Positions 1 to 9,133 of a stretch of 26,336 bases of DNA are shown here, piece after piece. Both the position numbers and the translations under genes were made by a program. The stretch's first letter is position 1, and each line of letters opens with the position of its first letter. The notes under the pieces are model-generated. The model worked only from the letters and a program-made list of their open reading frames with translations. It was not told the DNA's origin and made no database searches. The DNA is taken from the NCBI GenBank assembly GCA_039806065.1, contig JBDKJS010000155.1, positions 1 to 26,336 on the forward strand, in the 5' to 3' direction. Source of the stretch: JBDKJS01 sp039806065 (GTDB lineage Bacteria; Bacteroidota; Bacteroidia; AKYH767-A; 2013-40CM-41-45).

Positions 1-533
1 GGAATAAAGAAAAAAGCTATAGCTAATTGCCTACTTAACGAAGGATAAGAAATTAAAAATACTTGATACAAACGCCACATAGGGAAGAAAGAAAAAAAGG
101 CCAGCCACATGGTTTGACCAATATAACTTTGAAATCCGATAAAATTTAGGGGCCATAATATTTTAGAGATAAATAATGCATTGGCATCATAAGAATAGTA
201 GGGAATATCGCCAATATTTATAAACCGCAGGTAATTATCAGCACTCCATGGAGTAATGCTATGGATGATTGCATCAAACGGAGCATGTAAAAATAATTGA
301 GTAGTTACACTAGAATCATGGAAATAGTAGGTTGTATCGCCCCCTTCATAATAGAAGGAATAAATTAAGCAAACCCCAGTACCACCAAGAATTTTTACCA
401 TTAATGCGGGCAAATAATATCTGTAAGATGGATTTAGCTCAATATTCTTTTTCATTCGATTGCGAGCAAAAAAGTACATGAACACAAATAAAATGGGAGC
501 CACAATTAAATCAAGTACACCTAATACATTCAT
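1..533 (-). CDS. Partial multi-pass membrane protein of unknown function (C-terminus beyond window)
   Basis: The frame opens at an ATG at 533 and runs off the window edge, giving 177 codons. It begins MNVLGVLDLIVAPILFVFMY, a clear first membrane segment. A charged stretch follows (RNRMKKN), then a second hydrophobic segment near residues 40-62 and a third near residues 140-165. The part between the second and third is polar and aromatic (for example GGDTTYYFHD), so it probably faces outside. The start is 3 bases after the rlmH stop and in the same frame, so the gene is very likely co-transcribed with rlmH. I do not recognise the family. Polytopic proteins of this look are common as uncharacterised entries in Bacteroidota and may act in polysaccharide or lipid handling, but nothing visible proves that. 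Confidence 0.7.
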   Translation of the reverse strand, partial: MNVLGVLDLIVAPILFVFMYFFARNRMKKNIELNPSYRYYLPALMVKILGGTGVCLIYSFYYEGGDTTYYFHDSSVTTQLFLHAPFDAIIHSITPWSADNYLRFINIGDIPYYSYDANALFISKILWPLNFIGFQSYIGQTMWLAFFSFFPMWRLYQVFLISYPSLSRQLAIAFFFI

Positions 534-536
534 GGC

Positions 537-1007
537 CTAAATATGATGATATTTTTCATTTTTTAAAATTGAAAAGGCTCGATAGAGTTGCTCTACCAAA
601 ATTAGCCTAATCATTTGGTGCGTGAAAGTAAGTTTAGAAAAAGACCAAACAGCTTGGGCACGCTGTTTTACAACTTCATCCACCCCGTAGGCACCTCCTA
701 CTAAGAGTGCAATATGAGACTGACTCCTGTTGGCAAAAGCCTGGAATGCGTTAGCCATTTCCACACTAGAAAGGTGTTGCCCATTTTCATCTAATACGAT
801 TAAAAGATCCTTGGCATCTACTTTACTGAGTTGAACTTTGGCCTCACTTTTTAAAACCATTTCCTTACTTCCATTTTTAAAATGAGGAGCAGCAATTATG
901 GTTATATCTAATTGGCAGTAGTGCTTCAACTTTTCTACATAAAGATCAATGCCTTTTTGCAGATACATTTCTGATGTTTTCTCAGTAAAAATTAGCTTAA
1001 TCCTCAT
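537..1007 (-). CDS. rlmH: 23S rRNA (pseudouridine-1915-N3)-methyltransferase RlmH
   Basis: RlmH is a small SPOUT-class enzyme that methylates pseudouridine 1915 in helix 69 of 23S rRNA, using S-adenosylmethionine on the assembled 70S ribosome. The 156 residues match the usual family length. The start MRIKLIF is typical. The glycine-rich cofactor loop is visible as LLVGGAYGVDE near residues 101-111. The C-terminal signature HQMIRLILVEQLYRAFSILK followed by NEKYHH is the most diagnostic part of the family and is intact. It is divergent from the DUF4783/nadC run and 3 bases upstream of a membrane-protein gene. A one-mismatch -7 element (CATCTTTG, 1037-1044 on the minus strand) lies about 29 bases before the start, but no well-spaced -33 TTG accompanies it. 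Confidence 0.95.
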   Translation of the reverse strand: MRIKLIFTEKTSEMYLQKGIDLYVEKLKHYCQLDITIIAAPHFKNGSKEMVLKSEAKVQLSKVDAKDLLIVLDENGQHLSSVEMANAFQAFANRSQSHIALLVGGAYGVDEVVKQRAQAVWSFSKLTFTHQMIRLILVEQLYRAFSILKNEKYHHI

Positions 1008-1124
1008 TATTTTAGCAAAACCCGTAATCCATTTTTCAAAGATGCTAATAAAAATTTAATTCAAGAGGTATAAATCACAATAAAATAAATACTTTGTGGC
1101 TCGATTATTGAACTTACTCAGCCA

Positions 1125-1511
1125 ATGAAAAAATTTGCCTTCGTAATGCTGTTATTCGGCAGCATTCTTAACACCGCCTTTGCAGATATTTATGAGGATA
1201 TTGCTTCAAGCATCAGAAAGGGTGATGCTAAGCAACTTGCACTTTTTTTTGGTAACACAGTAGATATCACGTTGCTTGAACAAGAAAATATTTCGGCAAA
1301 GGCACAAGCGGAGTTAATTATAAAAGAATTTTTTACCAAAAATCCTCCGAAAATTTTTTCAATCATTCACAAAGGAGCTAGTAAGGAAGGCACCATGTAT
1401 GCCATCGGAAATTTAACTACCATAGAGGGTAAAATTTTCCGTATCTCCTATTTCTTAAAAAGCATAGATGGAAAAAACCTGATTCAGGAAATTAGGATAG
1501 AAACAGCTTAA
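1125..1511 (+). CDS. DUF4783 family secreted protein
   Basis: This is a 128-residue protein with an N-terminal signal peptide (MKKFAFVMLLFGSILNTAFA, cleavage likely after AFA). The mature domain starts DIYEDIASSIRKGDAKQLA and continues with alternating helix and strand segments, including IIKEFFTKNPPKIFSIIHKG and YAIGNLTTIEGKIFRISYFL. This matches the DUF4783 family, small periplasmic Bacteroidota proteins with an NTF2/cystatin-like look and no known function. It is the first gene of the rightward run and lies 71 bases before nadC, an adjacency I recall from other Bacteroidota. A short hairpin (AACAG/CTGTT, 1502-1518) overlaps its 3' end and is too weak to be called a terminator. Confidence 0.82.
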   Translation: MKKFAFVMLLFGSILNTAFADIYEDIASSIRKGDAKQLALFFGNTVDITLLEQENISAKAQAELIIKEFFTKNPPKIFSIIHKGASKEGTMYAIGNLTTIEGKIFRISYFLKSIDGKNLIQEIRIETA

Positions 1512-1571
1512 TTCTGTTAGTAAAAAGGAAGTATTATTCACCTTGAATGGAGTGAATTTGTGTAGCATCAT

Positions 1572-1579
1572 TATATTTG
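1572..1579 (+). promoter_or_regulatory. Candidate -7 promoter element for nadC (TATATTTG)
   Basis: TATATTTG fits the Bacteroidota -7 consensus TAnnTTTG exactly. It ends only 3 bases before the chosen nadC ATG at 1583, so transcription from it would begin at or next to the start codon. There is no TTG at the usual -33 spacing, which weakens the call. In AT-rich sequence an 8-mer like this can also occur by chance. Confidence 0.35.
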
Positions 1580-1582
1580 TGC

Positions 1583-2446
1583 ATGCACCTTTTACCTCCT
1601 ACTTTTGGGCTACAGATAGACCAATTTATAGCCCATGCTCTTGAAGAAGATTATGGCGATGGCGATCACACCTCATTAGCTACCATATCAAACACTCAAA
1701 TCGGTACAGGACTTGTAAAATACAAGACTGAAGGAATTGTAGCCGGCTTAGAAATTGCTTCAAAAATCTTCCTTCAGGTAGATCCAAGATTATCAATAAT
1801 TCATTTAGCAAAAGATGGCGATTTAGTTTCAGCTGGTACTGTAGTCATAAAAGCTACTGGAAGCACACAATCACTCCTTAGAGCTGAAAGAGTGGTACTC
1901 AACATAATGCAGCGTATGAGTGGTATTGCCACCACTACTAATGAATATGTACAATTAATAAAAGGTACAAGCACCAAAATACTAGATACCCGTAAAACCA
2001 CTCCAAACTTTAGGTACTTTGAAAAATTGGCTGTGCTCATAGGTGGAGGCGCGAATCATCGTTATGGATTATACGATATGATTTTGATTAAAGACAATCA
2101 TGTGGATGCATGCGGTGGAATTGCAAACGCTTTAAAAGCAGCCAAAGCATATCTTCAAAAATTAGAAAAGCACTTGAAAATAGAGATTGAAACAAGAAAT
2201 ATGGAAGAAGTTAAACAAGCATTATCAATGAACATAGCCGATCGAATTATGTTGGACAATTTCACCCCTTCCCTATTATCAGAAGCTGTGAAGCTAATCA
2301 ACGGTGCGGTAGAAACCGAAGCTTCGGGAGGTATCAATAAAGGTACCATTAGGCAATACGCCCTCACTGGTGTTGATTATATTTCTTTAGGCGCCCTCAC
2401 CCACTCATATCAAAGCGTAGATATTAATATGAAAATATCGAATTAA
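1583..2446 (+). CDS. nadC: Nicotinate-nucleotide pyrophosphorylase (carboxylating) / quinolinate phosphoribosyltransferase
   Basis: NadC makes nicotinate mononucleotide, CO2 and pyrophosphate from quinolinate and PRPP, the last step of de novo NAD ring synthesis. The 287 residues match family length. Active-site segments are present: EDYGDGDHTS near the N-terminus, T136-R137-K138 in LDTRKTTP, H159-R160 in GGANHRYGL, K170 in ILIKDNH, the EIETRN glutamate, and IMLDNF. A TTG at 1577 would add two residues, but the ATG at 1583 begins MHLLPPTF and is the more natural start. The next gene starts 3 bases after the stop, so they are probably co-transcribed. nadA and nadB are not in the window. Confidence 0.95.
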   Translation: MHLLPPTFGLQIDQFIAHALEEDYGDGDHTSLATISNTQIGTGLVKYKTEGIVAGLEIASKIFLQVDPRLSIIHLAKDGDLVSAGTVVIKATGSTQSLLRAERVVLNIMQRMSGIATTTNEYVQLIKGTSTKILDTRKTTPNFRYFEKLAVLIGGGANHRYGLYDMILIKDNHVDACGGIANALKAAKAYLQKLEKHLKIEIETRNMEEVKQALSMNIADRIMLDNFTPSLLSEAVKLINGAVETEASGGINKGTIRQYALTGVDYISLGALTHSYQSVDINMKISN

Positions 2447-2449
2447 AAA

Positions 2450-3457
2450 ATGTCTAAAATTATAAATAGGATATTTCAGAAAGTAAAAGGTTGGCTTCAA
2501 CAATTTGCCATATTTAGGTTTTTATTTGCAAACGCCAAGCGGCTAGTGTTACCCGGATTTGAAGGAGTACCACTTTACGAAGTTGGGCAATTTTTTATCA
2601 CTGGAATAAAAAAAGGATCGCTAAACACCAGGGCATCAGCCTTATCATTTAAATTTTTTTTAGCATTATTTCCAGCTATTATCTTTTTATTTTCCCTAAT
2701 ACCCTATGTACCCATTCCCAACTTTCAAAATCAACTATTGGGCTTGATTCAAGATGTGGTACCAAATACAGCTTATCAAGCAGCCCGTTCAACAATTGAA
2801 GATATTATTAAACACCAACGCGGTGGATTGCTCTCCATCGGATTTATAATGGCACTTTACTTCACCACCAATGGATTTATGGCCATGATAAAAAGTTTCA
2901 ATTCATCTTATCACATTGTGGAAACAAGAAAACCATGGAAACAACGTAAGGTGGCCATCATCCTCACTTTTATCATTTCGATCTTACTCATAATAGCTAC
3001 TATGATGATTATTTTTGGTGAAATTTTTTCGAAGTTTTTAGTTAAAAAAAGTATTTTAAAAACTAAAACGCAGGTAGCACTTTTATTAGGAGTTAAATGG
3101 CTAATAGTTCTTACAGTCATATTTTTAGCCATTTCATTTTTATACCATTATGCTCCAGCAGTAAGAAAAAAATGGAAGTTCATTTCCGCAGGTGCCACAT
3201 TAGCTACTATTCTTTCTATCATCACTTCATTGGGATTTGCCTACTTTGTCAATAACTTTAATCAATACAATAAAGTCTATGGGTCAATCGGAACTTTGAT
3301 AGTTATTATGCTTTGGATTAATTTTAATTCACAGATTTTATTATTAGGCTTTGAACTCAATGCAAGTATTGATAATGTTAAGAAAACTAAGTCTGAAAAA
3401 AAAACCGACACAATTAAAATAGAAACAAAAAAAATTAAACGCACACTTGTTCCTTAG
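2450..3457 (+). CDS. YihY/BrkB family inner-membrane protein
   Basis: This is a 335-residue polytopic membrane protein with the family layout: an N-terminal amphipathic region, then about six membrane segments. The signature stretch NTRASALSFKFFLALFPAII is near residues 56-80, followed by RGGLLSIGFIMALYFTTNGF and the conserved IKSFNSSY. Further segments lie near residues 165-190, 210-230 and 245-265, and the last carries the diagnostic KVYGSIGTLIVIMLWINF. The C-terminal tail is strongly basic and lysine-rich. These proteins were once called ribonuclease BN, a name now known to be wrong; their function is not settled, and roles in transport or envelope maintenance have been suggested. The ATG lies 3 bases after nadC and the stop is 2 bases before the next start. 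Confidence 0.88.
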   Translation: MSKIINRIFQKVKGWLQQFAIFRFLFANAKRLVLPGFEGVPLYEVGQFFITGIKKGSLNTRASALSFKFFLALFPAIIFLFSLIPYVPIPNFQNQLLGLIQDVVPNTAYQAARSTIEDIIKHQRGGLLSIGFIMALYFTTNGFMAMIKSFNSSYHIVETRKPWKQRKVAIILTFIISILLIIATMMIIFGEIFSKFLVKKSILKTKTQVALLLGVKWLIVLTVIFLAISFLYHYAPAVRKKWKFISAGATLATILSIITSLGFAYFVNNFNQYNKVYGSIGTLIVIMLWINFNSQILLLGFELNASIDNVKKTKSEKKTDTIKIETKKIKRTLVP

Positions 3458-3459
3458 TC

Positions 3460-6400
3460 ATGAAGTATTTCACAACACTTATTTTAATCGTATTAACCAA
3501 TTTATCCTATTCTCAATTGGCTAATTTTCCAAGTGCACAAAATCCAAATTATTGGAAAAACAAAAAGCCTTATGAAGGTTATTGGCAGCAAGACGTACAT
3601 TATAAAATAAATGCTTCGTTGGATGATCTCAATGATGTTATCACTGGTACACTTACATTAATTTACTATAACAATTCTCCTTTTGAAATTAATAAATTAT
3701 ATTTTAATCTTTATCAAAATGCCTTTAAAGATTCTAGCTTTTTAAGCAACCTCACAAGTAATAATAACATTATTCCTTTTCACAATAGCATCAATAGCTT
3801 TGGCACATCCATTGAAAAATTAGAAGTAAATGGCAACAATACTCTTTTCAAAATATTTGGAACCATTATGGAACTCCAATTAGCCCAACCATTAGCAGCA
3901 AATAATAATGTTACTATAAAAATTGATTTTAAAACTTATTTTAGTAGCGGAAATATTCGAAGACGCATGCAACGTATTGATGTATGGGGGCACCCTCATT
4001 ACAATGGGGTACAGTGGTATCCTAAGATTTGTGTATTTGACAGAAAGAACGGATGGAATATTGACCAACATTTAAATAGAGAATTTTATGGCGATTATGG
4101 AATTTTTGAGCTCAACTTAACCTTACCAGAAGATCATATTTGTGAAGCCACCGGAACTTTAACCAATAGAGCCGAAGTACTTCCGGATACGCTTTTAGAA
4201 AAAATAAGTCTAAAAAATTTCAAGGACAAACCGTGGGGCGAACCGCCTTCGATAATAAGCTACCCCCGCGAAGGCCAAACTAAAACCTGGAAATATTATG
4301 CTGAAAATGTACATGACATGGCTTTTACCACTGGCGCTACCTACCGAATAAATACCATAGAAAAAAATGGTGTTACTGCAGTAGCCTTAGTTCAAGAACC
4401 ACATGCATCTAAATGGCAAAATGCTAGTGAATACGCTTTGAAAGTTATAGAAAAATTTAGTGCCCAGTTTGGCCAGTATGAATACCCAAAGATAGTGGTG
4501 GCTGATGCTGGTGATGGAATGGAATACCCAATGCTAACACTCGATGGCGGAGCCGACCCAACTTATAGGGAATTACTAATACATGAAATAGCACACCAAT
4601 GGTTTTATGGTATGATTGGGAATAATGAAACATACCGGCCGCTACTTGATGAAGGCTTTACACAATTTGCAACAGCACAAGGACTCATAGCACTTGAAGG
4701 CGATACCGAAGTAATTCGAAGTAAAAGCAATTACATAAAACAAAACTTACACCGTACACTTTATAAAGATAAAAAAGGCATCACACCGTATTTAAGCGCG
4801 GCTGTAAAAAATGAAGACGGTGTAATAAGCACCCATAGCGACCACTTCAATGGTGCTTTAGGACAAGGAGGTGGCTATAGACATGTGTACAATAAAACCT
4901 CCAGTATGCTTTTTAACTTACAATATGTGTTGGGCGATAGTCTTTTTGACGCAGCCATGAAACATTATGTGAGACAGTGGAAATTCTGTCATCCATATCT
5001 GGAAGACATGAAAACTTCATTCTCCCTATTTGCAGGAACGGACCTCAACTGGTTTTTTGATCAATGGCTAGATACCGACAAAAAGCTTGACTATAAAATT
5101 GGGAGAATTAAAAAATTAGAAAATAATTATCATGCAATAAAATTTAAGCGTAAAGGTCGGATGCAAATGCCTATTTCTTTTTCAGTTATTGACAAATATG
5201 GAAAAGAACAATCCTACTACATTCCCAATACGCTATTCACAAAAAAAACAGAAGATGCACTATTACCCATATGGTATGGATGGGATAAAATTAACCCTAC
5301 TTACACTGCCATCATCCAATCTGAAGGTATAACAGAAGTTAAAATTGATCAAAGCGCTAGACTTGCTGATATTAACCTAGTCAACAACTCAAAACCCAAA
5401 GCCATTGCACTCTACTTTGACCCGATGCTAAAACAACCTGACGATCGCTATCGGTATAAATTCTATGCAAGACCCGACTTATGGTATAATCATTATGACG
5501 GACTGAAAGTTGGATTCAATTTAAACGGAAATTATTTTGAGATAAAACATTTTTTGGATGCATATTTATGGTTCAATACATCTATAGCTCAATCAAAAAA
5601 AATTGACCCAACAATTCGCACTCAATTTGATCAGGTAAGTTTCAGGTTAAATTACAGCAATCCTATTTTTTATGATTTTCAAAACAGCAAATGGAGCTGT
5701 GGAATAGGCATGCAAGATGGAATGCAATTTGCCACTACGGCAATTGAGCTAGGAAGCAGAAATAATAAACATAAAATAATTTTAAGTGCTAAATATTTTG
5801 AACGAAGCACTTCGACAGATCTAATATATCCAATACTGCCTGAATTATGGGAAGCAGGCAGACGCGATGTAACATTAAACATAGGATATGAGTTCACAAT
5901 AAACACGATCCACTCCCGTGGCAATATTAAAGTCGATTTATTCAACACTACTGTGGGAAGTGATTATAGCTATGGAGGCGGAAATATTAATTATACAAAT
6001 GAATATACTATTTCAAAAATTAAACTTCGCACTCGAATATTTCTTCAATACGCTACTGGCAATAATTTTAATACCGCTACACAGCTTTACTTAGCAGGCG
6101 CCAATCCACTAGAGTTAATGAATAATAAATTCACCAGGTCACAAGGCATTATTCCTACAGATTGGTTAGGATTTGGATCTGGCATCAATCACTTTCAAAT
6201 GGGGGGAGGTCTTAATTTGCGTGGGTATGCAGGCTACCTTGCTGTTGATGCAGCAGATGATGGCGCACAATTGGTTTACAAAGGCACCTCTGGTGGATGC
6301 ATCAATGCAGAATTAAGTCTAGCCTCCTTATTTAAAATAAAACCAAAATTAACAGCATCCTGGTTGGCTTTTGATCCCTACTTGTTTGGTGATGCAGGTA

Positions 6401-6621
6401 GCATTAATATTCAAAATCAACAAAAGAACCTAGTACTTTCAGGTTTGAGAGCTGATGCAGGTTTTGGCCTCTTGGCTACTATTAAAAAATTTGGTAAGTA
6501 TTCAAAAATTAAACCTTTCATCTTAAGAGCTGATTTCCCATTGTTTCTCAATCGACCGCCAGCCAATGAACCGGATTTTATTGCCTTCCGGTGGATTATA
6601 GGAATAGGAAAAGCCTTTTAA
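3460..6621 (+). CDS. M1 family metallopeptidase fused to a C-terminal outer-membrane beta-barrel
   Basis: This is a 1053-residue protein with a signal peptide (MKYFTTLILIVLTNLSYS). Residues about 30-230 form the M1 N-terminal beta domain. The catalytic domain carries H375-E376-x-x-H379 and the third zinc ligand E398 in LLDEGF, the M1 pattern HExxH-x18-E. A substrate-side motif reads DGMEYP (352-357) where classical aminopeptidases have GAMEN. Tyr477 in VYNK is a candidate proton donor. From about residue 680 to the end the sequence is alternating amphipathic strands with an LRGY motif (920-923) and a terminal IGIGKAF ending in Phe, as in Omp85-type barrels and BAM-inserted porins. I infer a zinc peptidase anchored in the outer membrane. 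Substrate, and which side the peptidase faces, are unknown. Confidence 0.85.
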   Translation: MKYFTTLILIVLTNLSYSQLANFPSAQNPNYWKNKKPYEGYWQQDVHYKINASLDDLNDVITGTLTLIYYNNSPFEINKLYFNLYQNAFKDSSFLSNLTSNNNIIPFHNSINSFGTSIEKLEVNGNNTLFKIFGTIMELQLAQPLAANNNVTIKIDFKTYFSSGNIRRRMQRIDVWGHPHYNGVQWYPKICVFDRKNGWNIDQHLNREFYGDYGIFELNLTLPEDHICEATGTLTNRAEVLPDTLLEKISLKNFKDKPWGEPPSIISYPREGQTKTWKYYAENVHDMAFTTGATYRINTIEKNGVTAVALVQEPHASKWQNASEYALKVIEKFSAQFGQYEYPKIVVADAGDGMEYPMLTLDGGADPTYRELLIHEIAHQWFYGMIGNNETYRPLLDEGFTQFATAQGLIALEGDTEVIRSKSNYIKQNLHRTLYKDKKGITPYLSAAVKNEDGVISTHSDHFNGALGQGGGYRHVYNKTSSMLFNLQYVLGDSLFDAAMKHYVRQWKFCHPYLEDMKTSFSLFAGTDLNWFFDQWLDTDKKLDYKIGRIKKLENNYHAIKFKRKGRMQMPISFSVIDKYGKEQSYYIPNTLFTKKTEDALLPIWYGWDKINPTYTAIIQSEGITEVKIDQSARLADINLVNNSKPKAIALYFDPMLKQPDDRYRYKFYARPDLWYNHYDGLKVGFNLNGNYFEIKHFLDAYLWFNTSIAQSKKIDPTIRTQFDQVSFRLNYSNPIFYDFQNSKWSCGIGMQDGMQFATTAIELGSRNNKHKIILSAKYFERSTSTDLIYPILPELWEAGRRDVTLNIGYEFTINTIHSRGNIKVDLFNTTVGSDYSYGGGNINYTNEYTISKIKLRTRIFLQYATGNNFNTATQLYLAGANPLELMNNKFTRSQGIIPTDWLGFGSGINHFQMGGGLNLRGYAGYLAVDAADDGAQLVYKGTSGGCINAELSLASLFKIKPKLTASWLAFDPYLFGDAGSINIQNQQKNLVLSGLRADAGFGLLATIKKFGKYSKIKPFILRADFPLFLNRPPANEPDFIAFRWIIGIGKAF

Positions 6622-6633
6622 TTGAATTTACAC

Positions 6634-7212
6634 ATGTATAATCATCTAAACGGAAAATTAATTGAAAAGAATCCCACTCATTTAATCATTGAATGTGGGG
6701 GAATAGGTTTTTTGACACAAATTTCTCTATTTACTTTCGAACACTTGAATGACGAAGAAAGTCAAAAGATCCTACTCCACCATCAAATTACTGAGGATGC
6801 TCAAACGTTTTGGGGATTTGCTACAGAACAAGAAAGAACTATTTTTCGCTTGTTGATTTCTGTAAGTGGTGTAGGATGTAATACCGCTCGGATGATGCTC
6901 AGCGGCATGAATCCGGATGAGATTGCAGAATGCATTGCAAGCAGCCAAATAGCACGCCTTAAATCAATAAAAGGAATTGGTGAAAAAACTGCCCAACGAT
7001 TAGTTGTAGAACTCAAAGACAAAGTGAGCAAAGTAAATAGTGGCACCACCCTACTCAATACCGGATCAAAAACTAGGGACGAGGCATGTACCGCCCTTGT
7101 AATGCTTGGATTTAATAAAGCTTCAGTAGATAAAATTATTGATCAATTAATTAAATCGGAAGCATCACTAACCACAGAAGAATTAATAAAGCGTGCATTA
7201 AAATCACTTTAA
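6634..7212 (+). CDS. ruvA: Holliday junction branch migration protein RuvA
   Basis: RuvA binds four-way DNA junctions as a tetramer and loads the RuvB motor for branch migration during recombination repair. The 192 residues match the family. The OB-fold domain comes first (MYNHLNGKLIEKNPTHLIIE, to about residue 62). Two helix-hairpin-helix motifs follow: SVSGVGCNTARMML near residues 75-90 and IKGIGEKTAQRLVVELKDK near residues 110-130. A flexible linker and the C-terminal RuvB-binding three-helix domain end the protein (EACTALVMLGF to ALKSL). The frame extends upstream to a TTG at 6622, but the ATG at 6634 gives the standard N-terminus, 12 bases after the upstream stop. ruvB and ruvC are not in the window. 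Confidence 0.95.
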   Translation: MYNHLNGKLIEKNPTHLIIECGGIGFLTQISLFTFEHLNDEESQKILLHHQITEDAQTFWGFATEQERTIFRLLISVSGVGCNTARMMLSGMNPDEIAECIASSQIARLKSIKGIGEKTAQRLVVELKDKVSKVNSGTTLLNTGSKTRDEACTALVMLGFNKASVDKIIDQLIKSEASLTTEELIKRALKSL

Positions 7213-7226
7213 AAAAACCATTGCAA

Positions 7227-9128
7227 ATGAGCATATTCAGAAAAAAAAGTGTAAAAAATATTTTAGAACAATCTTCACAAGGAAAGGATAGTCAACTGCG
7301 GAAACATTTAGGTGTAAGGGACCTTACCGCACTTGGCATAGCCGCCATCATAGGAGCAGGCATTTTCAGTACAATAGGCAATGCCAGTGCCAATGGCGGT
7401 CCAGGGGTAATTTTTCTTTTTTTATTTACTGCAATTGCATGTGGTTTTGCTGCTTTTGCTTATGCCGAATTTGCCAGCATCGTTCCGGTTTCGGGAAGTG
7501 CGTACACTTATTCCTATGTAGCATTTGGTGAAATCATCGCTTGGGTCATTGGATGGAGCTTAATTATGGAATATGCAATTGGAAATATTACCGTGGCCAT
7601 ATCATGGAGCGATTATTTTACTGGGCTTTTGGGAAGTATGCAGGTGCACATACCTGATTGGGCTACAATGGATTTTATGAGTGCATTCAATGGTCATTCA
7701 ACAGCCGAAAAATTAATGGCTGCAGGCAAGTCGTTCGAAGGACTTGATAAACCACTTCAAGATGCTTTTACCGCTTGGACTACGGCACCTACCTTAGGAA
7801 GTTTTCATTTTATAGCAGATTTACCTGCGCTGTTTATTATAATCGTCATCACAGCATTAGTCTATAGGGGAATTAAAGAAAGCAGAAATGCAAGCAATTT
7901 GATGGTAGCAATCAAACTACTAGTAGTTCTCTTAGTAATTGCCGTTGGTATATTTTATGTTGATACAAATAATTGGAACCCATTTTTACCAAATGGTGTT
8001 GGCGGAATACTCAAAGGAGTGAGTGCTATCTTTTTTGCCTATATTGGCTTTGACGCCATAAGCACTACAGCTGAAGAATGTAAAAATCCTCAACGTGATT
8101 TACCTCGCGGTATGATGTGGGCCATCATCATTTGTACCTTACTCTATATTGCAATTGCATTAGTGCTAACTGGAATGGTAAAGTATGATCAACTATCAGT
8201 TGGTGATCCACTTGCGTTTGTATTTGATACCATAAATTTAAAATGGATGAGTGGAATCATTGGAGTAAGTGCAATAGTGGCAATGGCTAGTGTTCTATTA
8301 GTGTTTCAATTAGGCCAACCACGGATATGGATGGCCATGAGTAGAGATGGACTCTTACCAAAAAAATTCTCTACCATTCATCCTAAATTTAATACCCCTT
8401 CCTTTGCTACCATCGTTACAGGATTTGTAGTAGCGGTACCGGCACTGTTTATGAATCTTACCATGGTTACCGACTTATGTAGTATTGGTACTTTATTTGC
8501 TTTTGTACTAGTGTGTGCTGGCGTTCTTAAGCTACATCAAGATCCGGATAGGCCCAGGGGAAAATTTCAGATCCCCTACTTAAATGCCAAATATGTAGCA
8601 TTACCCATACTTTTAGTTGGAATCATTTTATCACTTTCTTACAATCAAGATGGCGTAAAAGAATTTTTCACTAATAAAAAGCAATTATACCCTGCTGAAG
8701 ATTTTATTAATGCACTAAGTGAAAAAGAATTGAGTTTTGTTACCTATGAAGTATCATTGGCCGATGCAAAAGGCTACAAAGCAGCTGATAGCGATCTTAG
8801 TAAATATTTAGCTTCCAAAGATCCTTCCACTTATACTCATCTTATTGATAGCTTACAGGTAGCTGAATCAAAAAAATATGAACAGGGGTGGAATTTATTC
8901 AAGCATAAAATTCCATTTTACATTTTTTTAATTACCTGTTTAATTTTATGCTATTACAGTATTAAATATAATTTATCAACCATTCCCTTATTGGGATTGG
9001 TAAGTTGCCTCTATATGATGAGTGAAATGGGATGGAAAAATTGGATCGGATTTACTATTTGGCTCATAATAGGTTTGATCATTTATTTTAGCTATAGCAG
9101 GCATCGCTCAGTATTGAACCGGCAATAA
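7227..9128 (+). CDS. APC-superfamily amino acid permease
   Basis: This is a 633-residue inner-membrane transporter, probably of the cationic amino acid (CAT-like) group of the APC superfamily. The N-terminus LRKHLGVRDLTALGIAAIIG and the following GAGIFSTIG form the broken first helix that binds the substrate backbone. Later family motifs are AYAEFASIVPVSGSAYTYSY, AYIGFDAISTTAEECKNPQR and QLGQPRIWMAMSRDGLLPKK. Two soluble stretches are unusual: about 60 residues after the third or fourth helix, and about 90 residues of mostly charged helix near residues 475-560, before the last membrane helices. The ATG at 7227 is preferred over an in-frame TTG at 7221 and lies 14 bases after ruvA. The substrate cannot be read from sequence. 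The stop is only 5 bases from the convergent cpeT-like gene. Confidence 0.9.
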   Translation: MSIFRKKSVKNILEQSSQGKDSQLRKHLGVRDLTALGIAAIIGAGIFSTIGNASANGGPGVIFLFLFTAIACGFAAFAYAEFASIVPVSGSAYTYSYVAFGEIIAWVIGWSLIMEYAIGNITVAISWSDYFTGLLGSMQVHIPDWATMDFMSAFNGHSTAEKLMAAGKSFEGLDKPLQDAFTAWTTAPTLGSFHFIADLPALFIIIVITALVYRGIKESRNASNLMVAIKLLVVLLVIAVGIFYVDTNNWNPFLPNGVGGILKGVSAIFFAYIGFDAISTTAEECKNPQRDLPRGMMWAIIICTLLYIAIALVLTGMVKYDQLSVGDPLAFVFDTINLKWMSGIIGVSAIVAMASVLLVFQLGQPRIWMAMSRDGLLPKKFSTIHPKFNTPSFATIVTGFVVAVPALFMNLTMVTDLCSIGTLFAFVLVCAGVLKLHQDPDRPRGKFQIPYLNAKYVALPILLVGIILSLSYNQDGVKEFFTNKKQLYPAEDFINALSEKELSFVTYEVSLADAKGYKAADSDLSKYLASKDPSTYTHLIDSLQVAESKKYEQGWNLFKHKIPFYIFLITCLILCYYSIKYNLSTIPLLGLVSCLYMMSEMGWKNWIGFTIWLIIGLIIYFSYSRHRSVLNRQ

Positions 9129-9133
9129 AACTT

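Noticed and set aside
1089..1096. ATACTTTG as a promoter for the DUF4783 gene
   Set aside because: It misses both leading bases of TAnnTTTG and has no TTG at the -33 position.
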